64,000 nucleotides of DNA, taken from Alviniconcha marisindica (Eukaryota; Mollusca; Gastropoda; Provannidae). Numbering within the stretch: position 1 is the first letter of the stretch; each line of letters starts with the position of its first letter. This document shows positions 18,801 through 30,100 of this stretch, piece by piece. A model generated the notes under the pieces. The model did no database searches, was not told where the DNA came from, and was given only the letters and a program-made list of their open reading frames with translations. The stretch lies in contig JABMCL010002042.1 of assembly GCA_018857735.1 (NCBI GenBank), positions 116,992 to 180,991 of the forward strand, given 5' to 3'. The translations under genes were made by a program, and so were the position numbers.

Positions 18801-20760
18801 CTTGTTTAATCTAATACGTTGTTGAACGTTATTTATTGCAACAATTTTATGAAGAATGGCAAAATATATTTTAAAAACTACCCAGACATTTGGCAGTAAA
18901 AAAAAACATTGGCGCCTGATGCAGTGATGTACCACAGTGACTGGAGTAAAATTTCAACGAAAGAGAAAGTCCGTTCTTCACTAGATTGTCTGCGGATGCT
19001 GGTCATGAAACATTTCAACACACATAACATTCGACCGAGGGATATTTTGGAGCCTCTAACTCCAAAAACAAAACTTAGTGATAATCGATTTTATATGCAC
19101 TGTGCAAATCAGTGACTGAGGTAATGTTTTGATTCATCATGTACGTGAACGAAAGCATCGAAAGCACTCACTGTGAGCGTGTCCGTTTTCAGGGGTCGAA
19201 TTTCGTGGCGCTTTTCACTTTCAAAAAATAATATTTCTCCAGCTGCTCCGGATTTGGAGCTTATATTGTTTCCACGGTGATACTGACCAATTATGAACGC
19301 ACACACAAAGCAACAACAAGACAAAGTGTTTGAAACAGATTTTATTGACAGTCAAAAATCGGACCCCCCATTTGCGCACCTTTTGGCACTAAGTTGCATA
19401 CACACACTCTCTGTCTCTGTCTCTGTTCTAAAAAAAAAAACATCCAGGTTAAAAGGCACTTAAAATCACTGTATTTATCTACACTCGTGCCTCGCATACA
19501 TCATCACAAAAATTATGCATAAAAGTGAGAAGTGAAAGGATTTCAAGATGTGTTGCACTAGCAAACAACACGCATCCCCAGATCAGGCAGTTAATTAAAC
19601 TGGCTACCCTGATTTGAAACCCTGACAGAGAACCTAGCTAAACCAAGCCTAGACAATTAGACACAATTATATCATCACTGTGATGGGTTGAGGCAAGCAA
19701 CAGCCTTTCTTTCTATAGGGAAGGATTCTGTCCTTTATCCATGCAATTTTTTTAACAAATAAATGATGTTTTCCTTTCAAAAGTTCCACCAAAAAAAGCT
19801 CATCATGTCTTTCATTTGGACAGAATCAGAAGAAAAAAATTAAATCCCATATTTTTGCTTGAGAGGGCATAGGAAAGGTTCCATTGTTAGAAGACTCGCT
19901 TCAAATCAGTTTTTTCTCTTGCTGGACTTCTTTTGTGTGTGTTTTCTACAAAGCCTTTGGCAAGGGTTTTTTAATCTGGGCATGGACTGATTGAATTTGG
20001 ATTTGCAGAACTGTCCGTTCATAATTTCAGATTACATCCAGTGTGTGTGTGTATGTGCACACGCATATGTTGAAGTATTTCTAATCTTACAACTTTTGCA
20101 AATGATACAAGTGATTGTTTCTAAATAATACATGGCTAGGTGTCATTATGTTACCCATGTGTTTATTAGTATTTAGTGCCAGAGAAATTTTTGCATGTTT
20201 TAAAAGAAAAAAAGTCACTTATTGTGTTGTATTATGAATGGCTGTTGGATTATGGACATATGATACCTTCCCAAAGATGATGCCAGGGGCAGGATATCTT
20301 GTAGATAGTGGCAAGGAGGACATTATTTTTACCATTGGCTGTTTTTCTCTTCAAAGCAACAAAAGCTGATTGAGCTGATACGGGACAAAGACATCGAGGG
20401 AGCATTGAATTATGCCCAGTCACACCTGTCAGAAAGGGTGGAGGAAAACCCTGATGTTTTAACAGAGCTGGAGAAAACCCTCGCCCTCCTGGCTTTTGAG
20501 AACCCAGAGAACTCCCCCTTTGGTGAACTCCTGCATACATCACAGAGGCAAAAGGTACGATGATGGTCAACTTATGTGTGTATGAAAATGATGTGCAGTT
20601 TGCTGCTTATAACTTATAACAAGCAAACTGCACATCATTACTGGTTAAACTCTTTCTTATAATATATAAGAAAGAGTTTAACAGTTTGCACTTGACAGAG
20701 ATTTCACATGTATACAGAAAGAATTCAAAGAATGGTTGTTTTGAAAAAGAAAAAGAAAAA

Positions 20761-20799
<39 letters not shown>

Positions 20800-21323
20800 A
20801 AGGGAGGCAATTTGAAGGCCTGGACAGTGTGAAAGTGCTTTTTCAGAAACATGGTGCATCTCCCTTAAATCTTAGGAAATGCAGTACATCTTTTTTAATA
20901 ACACAAAACAGCCGAAGGCAGCTGTTCGGTTTATGATTTTTGAGGTAGTTTATGACATTATTGTGACTTTGAAGAGAAGAAATCAAATTCAAAGACACAA
21001 AATGAGTCTTCATTTTGTAACATTTACTTCACTTTGGGTCTGATGTTTGGAGATAAATGTTGTAGTTAAAATGTGACCAGAAGAAAAAAGAGAAGTACTT
21101 TTCTTTTTTTAAATCTGAAGAACCAAAAAGTAATTGACTGTGATGGCTTCCTGTGCAGGTGGCCAGTGAGCTGAACGCAGCTGTCCTGGAAGCGGATGCC
21201 ACTCCGGAACTGGCCAGTCTGCTCAAGCTGCTGCTGTGGGGGCAGGATGAGCTGGACAAACGCAAAGTCAAGTATCCCCGCATGACCGACATAGCGCAGG
21301 GCAAGATCGAGGATCCCAAGTGA
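15837..21323 (+). CDS. GID8: GID8 (TWA1), CTLH/GID E3 ligase subunit, complete
   Basis: A core scaffold subunit of the CTLH (yeast GID) E3 ubiquitin-ligase complex, joining the RING subunits MAEA/RMND5 to RANBP9/10 (family knowledge). Coding exons: 15837-15948, 16607-16803, 20357-20554 and 21159-21323, all bounded by AG/GT and in phase (112+197+198+165 = 672 bases, 223 residues; human is 228). Order: a LisH motif around residues 20-52 ([16 protein letters not shown]), CTLH from about 58 ([17 protein letters not shown]), and a CRA region containing [20 protein letters not shown]. The C-terminus has [21 protein letters not shown] and ends EDPK. All blocks align with human GID8 without gaps except at the extreme N-terminus. 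The start is the first ATG after the acceptor, as in the family. Intron 2 carries a 2.2-kb transposon. Confidence 0.96.
15949..16606 (+). other. GID8 intron 1 (between coding exons)
   Basis: An intron of about 660 bp with a short (TA)n at 16087-16101. Otherwise nothing recognisable. Confidence 0.8.
16842..16878. repeat. SINE-tail fragment
   Basis: ATTGAAAGTAAGTAAGTAAT, then AAATTGGTGTTTTACACC. It resembles the GTAAGTAAGTAAACATGGTG block of the SINE tails at 30-100 and 8812-8870, but is diverged. Confidence 0.4.
17165..19394. mobile_element. 2.2-kb DNA transposon with 23-bp terminal inverted repeats
   Basis: ACTTAGTGCCAAAAGGTGCG followed by CAA at 17165-17187 is matched exactly, inverted, at 19372-19394. 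No transposase is readable in any frame, so it appears non-autonomous or decayed. Inside are several copies of a motif TTGTTGCAATA-N-ATAACGTTCAACA: direct near 17500-17527, diverged near 18252-18275, inverted near 18819-18846, with half-copies near 18641. I could not find a convincing target-site duplication (left flank ACACATG, right flank TGCATAC), so the superfamily is undetermined. It sits in GID8 intron 2. Confidence 0.7.
20555..21158 (+). other. GID8 intron 3
   Basis: A 604-bp intron holding two adjacent long inverted repeats (20587-20692) and a (TG)n array at 20764-20799. Confidence 0.85.
20587..20692. repeat. Two adjacent, partly nested inverted repeats
   Basis: The first palindrome spans 20587-20639: AATGATGTGCAGTTTGC opposite GCAAACTGCACATCATT, with a short TTATAA-rich centre. 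The second is perfect: GTTAAACTCTTTCTTATA (20644-20661) opposite its complement at 20665-20682, loop ATA. CAGTTTGCA at 20682-20690 can also pair with GCAAACTG near 20623, so alternative foldings are possible. Confidence 0.9.
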
Positions 21324-21516
21324 GGACGTGCACCCATTGAGTACAAGTCCGAGTGGTGCTGTCACATTTTTGAGTGTCGAATGTCCCCTTGATACCCTCT
21401 TGGAATGCAATCAGTGCCAGGTATTGAAGGTGACTAGTAGCTGTGATGGTTGGATTCTTTTCACTCTGTCAAACCAGGACACAGTGTGGGACTGATCTGC
21501 TGCATGCATTTGTACG

Positions 21517-21566
21517 TGTGTGTATGCATGTGTGTGTGTGTGTGTGTGTGTGAGTGTGTGTGTGTT
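21517..21566. repeat. (TG)n microsatellite
   Basis: An imperfect TG array lies in the GID8 3' region, followed by a long G run at 21635-21658. Confidence 0.85.
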
Positions 21567-22244
21567 CTGAAGGGCACATTGAAAACTTGGACAGTTGGGG
21601 ACAATTTTGAATGGTGTGCCATCTTCTTTTGAGGGGGAGAGGGGGGGGGGGGGGGGGTTACACTGTTTAACCCCCCCAAAAGCCTTTTGCATAAAGCTCC
21701 AAAACATAGTCCATGTTTTTGAAGGATGATCTCAAACAGGGCATTTGAACAGGGCAATCCACAATGTGTCATTTCCTCCACAAATAAGAATGATGTATTT
21801 CACCCTGTCAAAACACTGGAAACCAGTATCTGTTCACAGCAAGTGTTCAGTATCAACATGGAAATAAATGCAGTTCATGGCAGCTTTTGATGTTCAGTTG
21901 GGGTTGAGGGGAGAGAACAGGGAAGGGGGTGCTGATTCAGTTAGCTTTCTGCCAAAGAATGGTGCTCATCCTCATCAGAATACAGGTCAAAAATGTGCAT
22001 AAAGGAACAATAGTCGGTGACCGCCTCTTTAAATTTTGGTTGTACCCTTAGGTACACAACGGTTGTCACCTTTTCAAGCAGGTTACTGTCAACACATAAA
22101 AGTGAATGAAAGCTAATATGGTCTTCTAATGTGACTGTTTCCCCCAATGTTTAAGACATTTTCTGTGACCAGTGATTGTGAATGGGTGTGGCTGAGCTAT
22201 AGGGCAAGGAACTAGAACACAGTACTGGTGGCTGCATTCCACAG

Positions 22245-23030
22245 GTGCTACTGCTAGACAGTCAGCTCTCTGCTGGGGCTGCTGCTAGACAGTCAGCTCT
22301 CTGCTGGGGCTGCTGCTAGACAGTCAGCTCTCTGCTGGTGCTACTGCTTGACAGTCAGCTCTCTGCTGGGGCTGCTGCTAGACAGTCCACTCTCTGCTGC
22401 TAGTCAGCTCTCTGCTGGGGCTGCTGCTACAGTCAGCTCTCTGCTGGTAGACAGTCAGCTCTCTGCTGGGGCTGCTGCTAGACTGTCAGCTCTCTGCTGG
22501 TAGACAATCAGCTCGCTGCTGGGGCTACTGCTAGACAGTCAGCTCTCTGCTGGGGCTGCTGCTAGACAGCCAGCTCTCTGCTGGTGCTACTGCTAGACAG
22601 TCAGCTCTCTGCTGGTGCTACTGCTAGACAGTCGGCTCTCTGCTGGTGCTGCTGCTAGACAGTCAGCTCTCTGCTGGTAGACAGTCAGCTCTCTGCAGGG
22701 GCTACTGCTAGATAGTCAGCTCTCTGCAGGGGCTACTGCTAGATAGTCAGCTCTCTGCTGGTGCTGCTGCTAGACAGTCAGCTCTCTGCTGGTGCTGCTG
22801 CTAGACAGTCAGCTCTCTGCTGGTAGACAGTCAGCTCTCTGCAGGGGCTACTGCTAGATAGTCGGCTCTCTGCTGGTGCTGCTGCTAGACAGTCAGCTCT
22901 CTGCTGGGGCTACTGCTAGACAGTCAGCTCTCTGCTGGTGCTGCTGCTAGACAGTCAGCTCTCTGCTGGTGCTGCTGCTAGACAGTCAGCTCTCTGCTGG
23001 GGCTACTGCTAGACAGTCAGCTCTCTGCTG
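22245..23030. repeat. 31-bp/22-bp minisatellite downstream of GID8
   Basis: About 27 copies of GACAGTCAGCTCTCTGCTGG, each followed by GGCTGCTGCTA or GTGCTACTGCTA (31-bp period). Shortened 22-bp copies end in TA instead of the 11-base spacer. Copies differ by single changes (GATAGTC, CTGCAGG, GTCGG), and the long and short forms are interspersed in runs, as expected from repeated local duplication. Confidence 0.95.
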
Positions 23031-24559
23031 ACATGTTCAACCTGTCTCAACCACTGAGCCATCCAACGTCAGCCTGCATGTCTTTTTAACAGAACCTGTC
23101 CTAACCCCTCCCTCACTCTTGCTGGAAAAAACAAAACAATAAGGGTGTGCACGGGAACATCAGTTAATAGATGTAGATGTGGCTGTTCAGCCAATGGTCT
23201 GAAATCAGATTCTACTTGGAACTTCTTTGAGAGAGAGAGGGAGAGAGAGCCTGCAGAATGCTGTTACTACAGTATGTTACAAAGGGCTTTGGGGGCATTT
23301 CAGACTATTTTATGCCATTGCAATGTCATGCCTGACTTCACTTTTGTAAAAAAAAGTCAGACTTTTGTTGAAACTCTGAAGTAGCAAAAGACTGATTCAT
23401 TTCCTTCCTGCTTTTTAATTTTGTTGTTGTTTAATCACACTTTCAATTTGCAACTGTTGACAGCAGAAGACATGGTTCATTTTGTTTGTGCATGTGATCA
23501 TGCTTTCTGTTTGGAAACTCTAAGCAGAAAAAAGACATTTCATGCTCTTTATCTGTTTGTGCTCAGCGTTGTTTGTATCGGCCATCATCTGTGCTAGTCT
23601 CATTTACTTCTTCCCCTGGGAGTTGTAACCACAATCAGTGTGATTATTCTGCTCCTGTTACACAATGGCTATGTGTTTCAATGCCACAGGCTGCAAGTGC
23701 AGGAGAAGATAACTCATTTGTGGAATGACTTCATTTGTGTAAAAGTGGCATTGCAGCATGTATGAATGGCAGACAAAAAAACTTGTGCTTTCATTTTATG
23801 TCATTGGAAAGTGATCTTTTTTGTTTTGTTTCTCTTCTCTTTTCTTTTCTTTTTGTGGGGGGGGGGGGGGGGGGGGGGGGGCCTTTATTGAACTAAAGAT
23901 CTGCAGAAACGATGTCAGTGAAAAGCTGCCAGCTTGAATTCTTTCATTAAACTCCCCCCCCCCCCCCTTTTGTTTGTTCTGCTGCTGATTTTGTGTATCA
24001 AGCAAATCAAAATCCAAACAATAAAAAAAGAATATTACTTTAACTGGTTAATTGATTCAGAATAATGTGTAAACTGGGAAGTTTAATAAAGTGCATACAT
24101 TATTCTGTTGAATTCATGCAAATGCTACAGTGGACAAGAGTGTTCTCTATGAATGTGCCTATGCCAGTGGTTGGTGTGACGGTTATAAGGCAATGGTCAA
24201 TTTATTGTTCACATATATTTATTGTCTTTCATTGTGAAAATTTCATATCCATTTGTTTTTTGTGGGTTTTGGAAATTGGAGAGGGGGGGGGGGGGGGGGG
24301 TGTCATTACTGTCAACCAGAGTCCACTGATATTGAAGTGTGTTCACAACTATATGTAGTCGTAAAATATTACGCCTGGAAACACTTTCATGCAAGTCTTA
24401 GTCAAGCATAGGCTGTACTGCCATTTCAAAGTTACATAATATGTAAATACTGTATGAAATGTAAATAATGATTGACATGTTTGACACACACTTGACTATG
24501 GCTGCACATGTAGCTAACCTGATCAAACTGCTAAATTTGAACTGCATCATATCAGCTCA

Positions 24560-25170
24560 TTACACCATTACATCTGTTCAAGCCACCAAAACTCTTGTTT
24601 CTGCTTTCGTTGTTTCATGACTGGACTTCTGTAATTCCCTCCTCTCTGGATGCCCTCTGTACCTTCTGTACAGACTTCAGAAGGTTCAGAACAGTGCAGC
24701 ATATCTCACCTGAAAAGCGACTAGGACAGACCACATTACACCTCAGCTTCACTCTGCACTGGCTTCCAATCAATGCTAGAATAAAACACATTACTTCTCT
24801 TCGCTTCAGTGCTATAACTTCTGCTGGCCTGTCTACCTTTCTGGTCTACTCAAGGTCTACATGTCCTCCATGCAACTTTGATCTTTTACAGTCATATACT
24901 GTACATACCATCTGTCAACAATATGTCACACAGCAAATGCTTTCTTACATTGCTCCAACTCTGCAACACACTCCTGATAGAAATTAGATTCCTTTAAATC
25001 AGTACTTAAAACTCACCTTTTCCTATGATACAGATTGGTGTGTGTGGTGAGCAGGTTATATCTGCTTCACTCAGTGTGTTTGTGAATTTTGTCATCGTAA
25101 ATGTTATTAAAAACTGTAAAGCGCTATGAGCTCCTGTGAGAAAGGGAGCTTTATAAATGTAAGTTATTAT
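24560..25170 (+). mobile_element. Non-LTR retrotransposon relic (CR1/L2-like), 3' end
   Basis: Across broken frames the plus strand reads pieces typical of the end of the reverse-transcriptase ORF: NSLLSGCPLYLLYRLQKVQN (about 24635-24695), then LHWLPINARIK (24754-24786), SAITSAG, and a final FKSVLKTHLF-like segment near 24993-25020. It ends in the characteristic untranslated tail TGTAAAGCGCTATGAGC ... TTTATAAATGTAAGTTATTA. Stops and frameshifts show it is dead. Class is called from memory of these motifs. Confidence 0.75.
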
Positions 25171-27166
25171 GCATAGTCATTGGTCACTTTGTATTAGGTG
25201 GTTGTTGTTTGGTGGTGGTGGTGGGGTTTTTTGTTTTGTCTTTTGTTTCTTTTCCTTGCTTTGTAATTGTATGTGACCAAAACAAACAAAAAGGCAGTGA
25301 TTTTGCATCTGTGTGTGCTTCTTACTGAAATAAAGTCTGTATAATAAAGTCTGTTTTAATAGCAGCTTGCCATTAGTGTTGCGTGGCTGCCAGTAAGAAA
25401 TCACATACACACATATCCAATGCACGCACATGCAAATTCACCCGCATAAAATGCACCACTTTTGTCTTTTTATTAATTTTTGTATAACAACATTCTCCTC
25501 TCCATATCATTTTTCGTACACCTGCACAATTTCATTCAAAATCAAACACACATGCATGCACCAAATTTGCAACAAAAAAACAGTCATTCCGTTCACTATG
25601 CGAGATAATAAACAAGGTCTCATAAATCCTTCCATAGCAACAAAAACCACCCAAAAAAGAGGTTAAAATAGAGCATGTTGTCAAGCCCTTACAAAACAGG
25701 AAAGGACAGATGGAGAATTATAAAGAGATGGCATTAAATGAAAGCCTGCCAGGTATGCACTATAGTAGTATGCACAAAGACAAAGAGTGAAAACATTTTA
25801 TGTTTTTTAATGATTTTCTTTTGCATATCTGTCTGCCATGCACAAGCAATATCTGAATTTACACAGAACACTTGTCAAACAGGTTGAACACAACTTGGTG
25901 TCTACCCTGCTGATGACCTGTGCCACGCAGTATTATTGTATACTAAATCAACCCCAGATTTGGACCCTTGACCCTCTCCCCCCACCTCAAAGAACTAAAA
26001 AAGTCTAACAGAAAATGTAATCCATTATACACTGAACAATGGAACCCCCTGCTTCTAATTACGCCAATAAGCAAGCCAGGGCAGTCTTAAGAAGAAAATT
26101 GTCCTTGATCTACAGCTCCTTCACATGGCAACAGGAATGGTCAAACTCAAAGCACTGGTTTATGACATCCTTCGTCCAACCTCTGCCATATCTGATTACA
26201 CCATAGGTGTTCAAATGGCAGTAAGTTTGAGAAAGACAACTCAAATTATGTCAGGCATTTCTTTTATAACAGCCTGTGTTGCTTATGACAGCACAAATAA
26301 AACCAAAACCATTTGAACGGAGAAAGAACTTTTTCTGCTTCTTTTTTTAACCTGGGGCAAACATGCTTTGTGTTTACATGCATTCTTGGATGCTGTGTTG
26401 CTTCCACAGCCTTATTAGAAGCCAAACCTCTGAGGGTGCTGACAGCGTCAGCGGACAGCTGTGCAGAGGTAATGAGCGCCCCTTCAGTGGTATAACTGAT
26501 TCTAGGAGAGTTTGGAGAAAGGTACTGAAAAGCGATGCTCAGAATGTGAGGAAAGGTTTGACAAAAATAGTCTTAAGAGCAGGCTGGCCTCTCACTATGA
26601 TGTCCACTCCCAGGGGTTTTACTTATTTTGTTTGACATCATTATGGTACAAACACAAGACTGCACTGGCATCAAACAGGCTGAAGTCTCCTTCAAATGTA
26701 CCATAAGTCTAATTTGGGGGCTTTCAAATTGACCTGATTTCAGGACTGACTCACTACCTGATCATTCTGACATGATTCACAGTACCAAAACACTAGCAGA
26801 AGCAGTCAACTTTGTTCAAGATTTGTTTTAGTTTTTTAGTCTGATTTCAGAAAAACTGACAAATTGTATATATATATAAGTTGTAACAAAATTATCTACT
26901 ATATCTAGCACCAAGCCTGCACTTCTGAACAGATTCACAAAATACATGAATACTGTGAATATGTTACACAATTCACAATACCCAAACACCAGTCATCGGG
27001 CAACAAAATCAGCCACAAACCATTACAAGTACAGCAGGTCTGTGGCATTAGCTGGACAGTGCTCTGTGAAGTTGGTCACATGGTTGAAGACAGGGGCCAG
27101 GACCGGGCCAATGTTCATATGGCTATATACCAACTTTAACACCAACTCAGTTCAAAACAGCTGATG
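25171..27166. other. Intergenic between converging GID8 and NUP35
   Basis: The region presumably includes the NUP35 3' UTR on the minus strand just below 27167, but I found no clear poly(A) hexamer for it. A short (TA)n lies at 26870-26878. Short open frames near 26.1-26.7 kb are not recognised and have no supporting splice structure. Confidence 0.5.
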
Positions 27167-30100
27167 CTACCATCCAAACATGTACTCCTTCACTTTGGAC
27201 ACAATGCTGTTGTCTTTCCGGGGGGTCTGCTTATTCTTCAGCACCTGTCGATGAAAAAAAACAGTGCAAGGAGATAAAAGGATCTGGCCAGCAATGCGGT
27301 AAGAGTTTCAAGCTTGTGCACAGATCCAAGTGCATCAGCACTGAGTTTGTGCAGGGACCCACTTGCACCAGTGCCACAAGCATACAAGTTTCAAGTTCAT
27401 GTGTGGATCTAAGTGTGCCAGAGATTTAAATCAGTTCAAAGTGGTATCTACGCACTCAGGAGAGCACATACACACTCCACAGGACTTTCCCAGCACTGCC
27501 TTTTAAACAGTGCCATGCAAATTTGTGCTTGGATCCACATCGTGCACAGATCAAATGTCAAATCCAGTGTCATTCTAAAAAAGTCGGACCCTCGAAGATG
27601 AAATGACCAGCACAATTGGAATGACCTCTTCTAACAGAACTTTGCCTTTATTTTATTTAGGAAAAACATTTGTTCAAACGAATTATGCAACCTACCTCCC
27701 ATCCACTGTGTAAGGTGTCACAAGCATCAGTAAAGGGACACGACTCAAAACAACCAGATGGGGAAAATGGAGCAAATGACCTCATACTCACTGTGCAAGG
27801 CAGCACACACGTCAGCCAAGGGACATGAAAATCAAGCAAATGACCTCATACTCACTGTGTCAGTCGACTCAAGAGGCATGAAAATCAAGCAAATGACCTC
27901 ATACGCTGTGCAATGCTTCACGAACATCAGTCAAGGGACATAAAAATCCAGAAGTTGACCTCATACTCACTGCGTGACAGTACCACTGCATGAAACAACA
28001 GCACAAGAAGCAGTCAAGGCATGAAGCCAAACAGGAAATCAATGCAACCTACCTCATATTCACTGCGCGAGGCAGCATACGCGGCTGTCAAGGGACGTAT
28101 AGGGGTCCCGGTGCTGCGGACAGAGGAGTTGAGGTCAGCAGGCACTGTCTGTGGTGTGATGGGGGTGAGGTGCAATTCGCTGTTCTCCTTGTTGTCCATC
28201 ACATTCTGAAACACCAACCAACCGCTCAATGACACCAGACTGGCATGCCAACCACAGACAGATGCACTGAAGATGTCTCAGCCTGTGGGTGTATGCAGAC
28301 AAAGTGGCAACGACTGTGGCTGTGAATGTTCTTGCTGTGAATGTGTCCACTACTTTGCAAAAACGCTTTGCCAGACACCCATCATCACACTAACCCCACA
28401 CGACAGCTCTGCCGTTTTTGCTGAGTGCTTTCAGGAATCTGAAATGTGGACATACCTTGTCGACGCAAGGTGGAACAACAATCATGTGAGTGACCCAAAA
28501 CACTTTGCTGTTTTTACCAAGTCTGTCTGGAATCTAAAACATCCATGTCATAGCTTGTTAGTGCAAGGCAGAACACCAATCAGCTTTGCAACCTACAAAC
28601 ACTTTGCCATTTTTACTGAGCGCTGTGTGGAATCTAAAGTGTGGACCAACCTTGTCGAAGCAAGGAAAGACACTAAACATCATGTGACCTCCAAACTCTT
28701 TTACGTTTCTGCTGAGCACAGTCTGGAATCTAGAATGTAGACCTACCTTGTCAATGCTAGGCAGAACACTAATCATCATGCAACTGCCAAACACTCTGGC
28801 ATTTGTACTGAGCATTCCCTGGAATCTAAAGTGTAAACAAACCTTTTCAGTGTGCAGCACAGCACCAATCATTAAAAACCTCCAAACACTTTGCCATTTC
28901 TACTGAGCGCTGTCTCGAAATGTAGAATCTAAAGTGTGGACCTACCTTGTCGATGCAGGGCAGGACACCAATCATCATGCGACCTCCAAACACTTTGCCG
29001 TTTTTACTCAGTGCCTTCTTGGCCTGCAGCTTGGATTGGTAATGGACGTGCATCCAGTTGCCCTCAGCCGATGACTGAAACCGACAAATAAATATTAATT
29101 AATTAATCAACAAACATAGCAAATCAGCAAAATGATCTTCTTCTACAAAATGAGAAAGATTTTTTATCCAGCATGACCAATGGTAGGATGTTATTGCTAA
29201 AGATATTAGCATTATATTTTCATACATATTCAAGTTAGCTCTTGGATTGAATGTCCTGTCAACCACACAGGGTCACCTCAGGACAACTGATATATTTAAA
29301 CCAGTGTAGACCTTAAAATGGAGCAAAAATAATCTGATATTTTCTAGGCATTCACTCCGTTAAACCATTGCAATCAGTTCAGAATATCATGTTCTGAACT
29401 GAGCAGGTTGTGGTACTTCACAGCTAAAAGTCACCAGTTCCATAAACTGGCACCAACCTACAAACCTGCATGAGGCCTGTGGTCTGTCAGTAACAACATA
29501 AAATCTGAATTCTTTATTCACTATAGTACATTTTCAGGATGTTCCCACACCATGAAAAATACTCAAAACTTACTCACCATATGTTTTAGGATGTTTCTAT
29601 ACTGTGAAAACTACTAAAAGATGGAATGTTTGCTCACTACACGTTTCAACGGGTTTCCATACTGTAAAAACTACTAAAACATAAATTTGGTGTTTCAGAA
29701 TGTCCCCATACCATGAAACTACCAAAAGATAAAATACTCATTTACCACAATTACATTTCAGGATGTTTCCATACCATGAAAACTACTTAAAGATGCCATG
29801 CTTAACACATGTTTTGGGATGTTTTCAATCTCATACCAAGGAAACAACAAAAATGAAAACCTTACTCGCTATATGTTTCAGGATGTTTCCATACCATGAA
29901 AACTACTTAAAGATGCCACACTTAATACATGTTTCGGGGTGTTCTCATACCAGGGAAACAACAAAAATGAAAACCTTACTCACTATATGTTTCAGGATGT
30001 TTCCATACTGTGAAAACTGCTGTAGGATGAAACTGGTAGCCCCAGCTGGAAACCTAATACAGAGGAAGAGAACTAAATCAAATGCAGCATGCTTGAAGTG

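Larger units (their letters stand above)
16804..20356 (+). other. GID8 intron 2
   Basis: An intron of about 3.55 kb. A SINE-tail fragment lies at 16842-16878, a 2.2-kb inverted-repeat element occupies 17165-19394, and the rest is AT-rich with nothing recognised. Confidence 0.8.
21324..25365 (+). other. GID8 3' region with candidate poly(A) sites
   Basis: AATAAA hexamers on the plus strand occur at 21863-21868, 24020-24025, 25329-25334 and 25343-25348. The last pair is preceded by a TG-rich tract and followed by a GT/T-rich segment, a good terminator context. If that site is used, the 3' UTR would be about 4 kb and would contain the 31-bp minisatellite and the retroposon relic. The 21863 site would give a UTR of about 550 bp. 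The sequence alone cannot choose. Confidence 0.35.

Noticed and set aside
17165..19394. CACTA (EnSpm) assignment from the CACTAAG motif at the ends
   Set aside because: The motif lies inside the end and in the wrong orientation: CACTA elements begin with CACTA and end with TAGTG.
22245..23384. CRISPR-like reading of the 31-bp array
   Set aside because: Repeats are contiguous with no unique spacers, and the host is an animal; it is a minisatellite.
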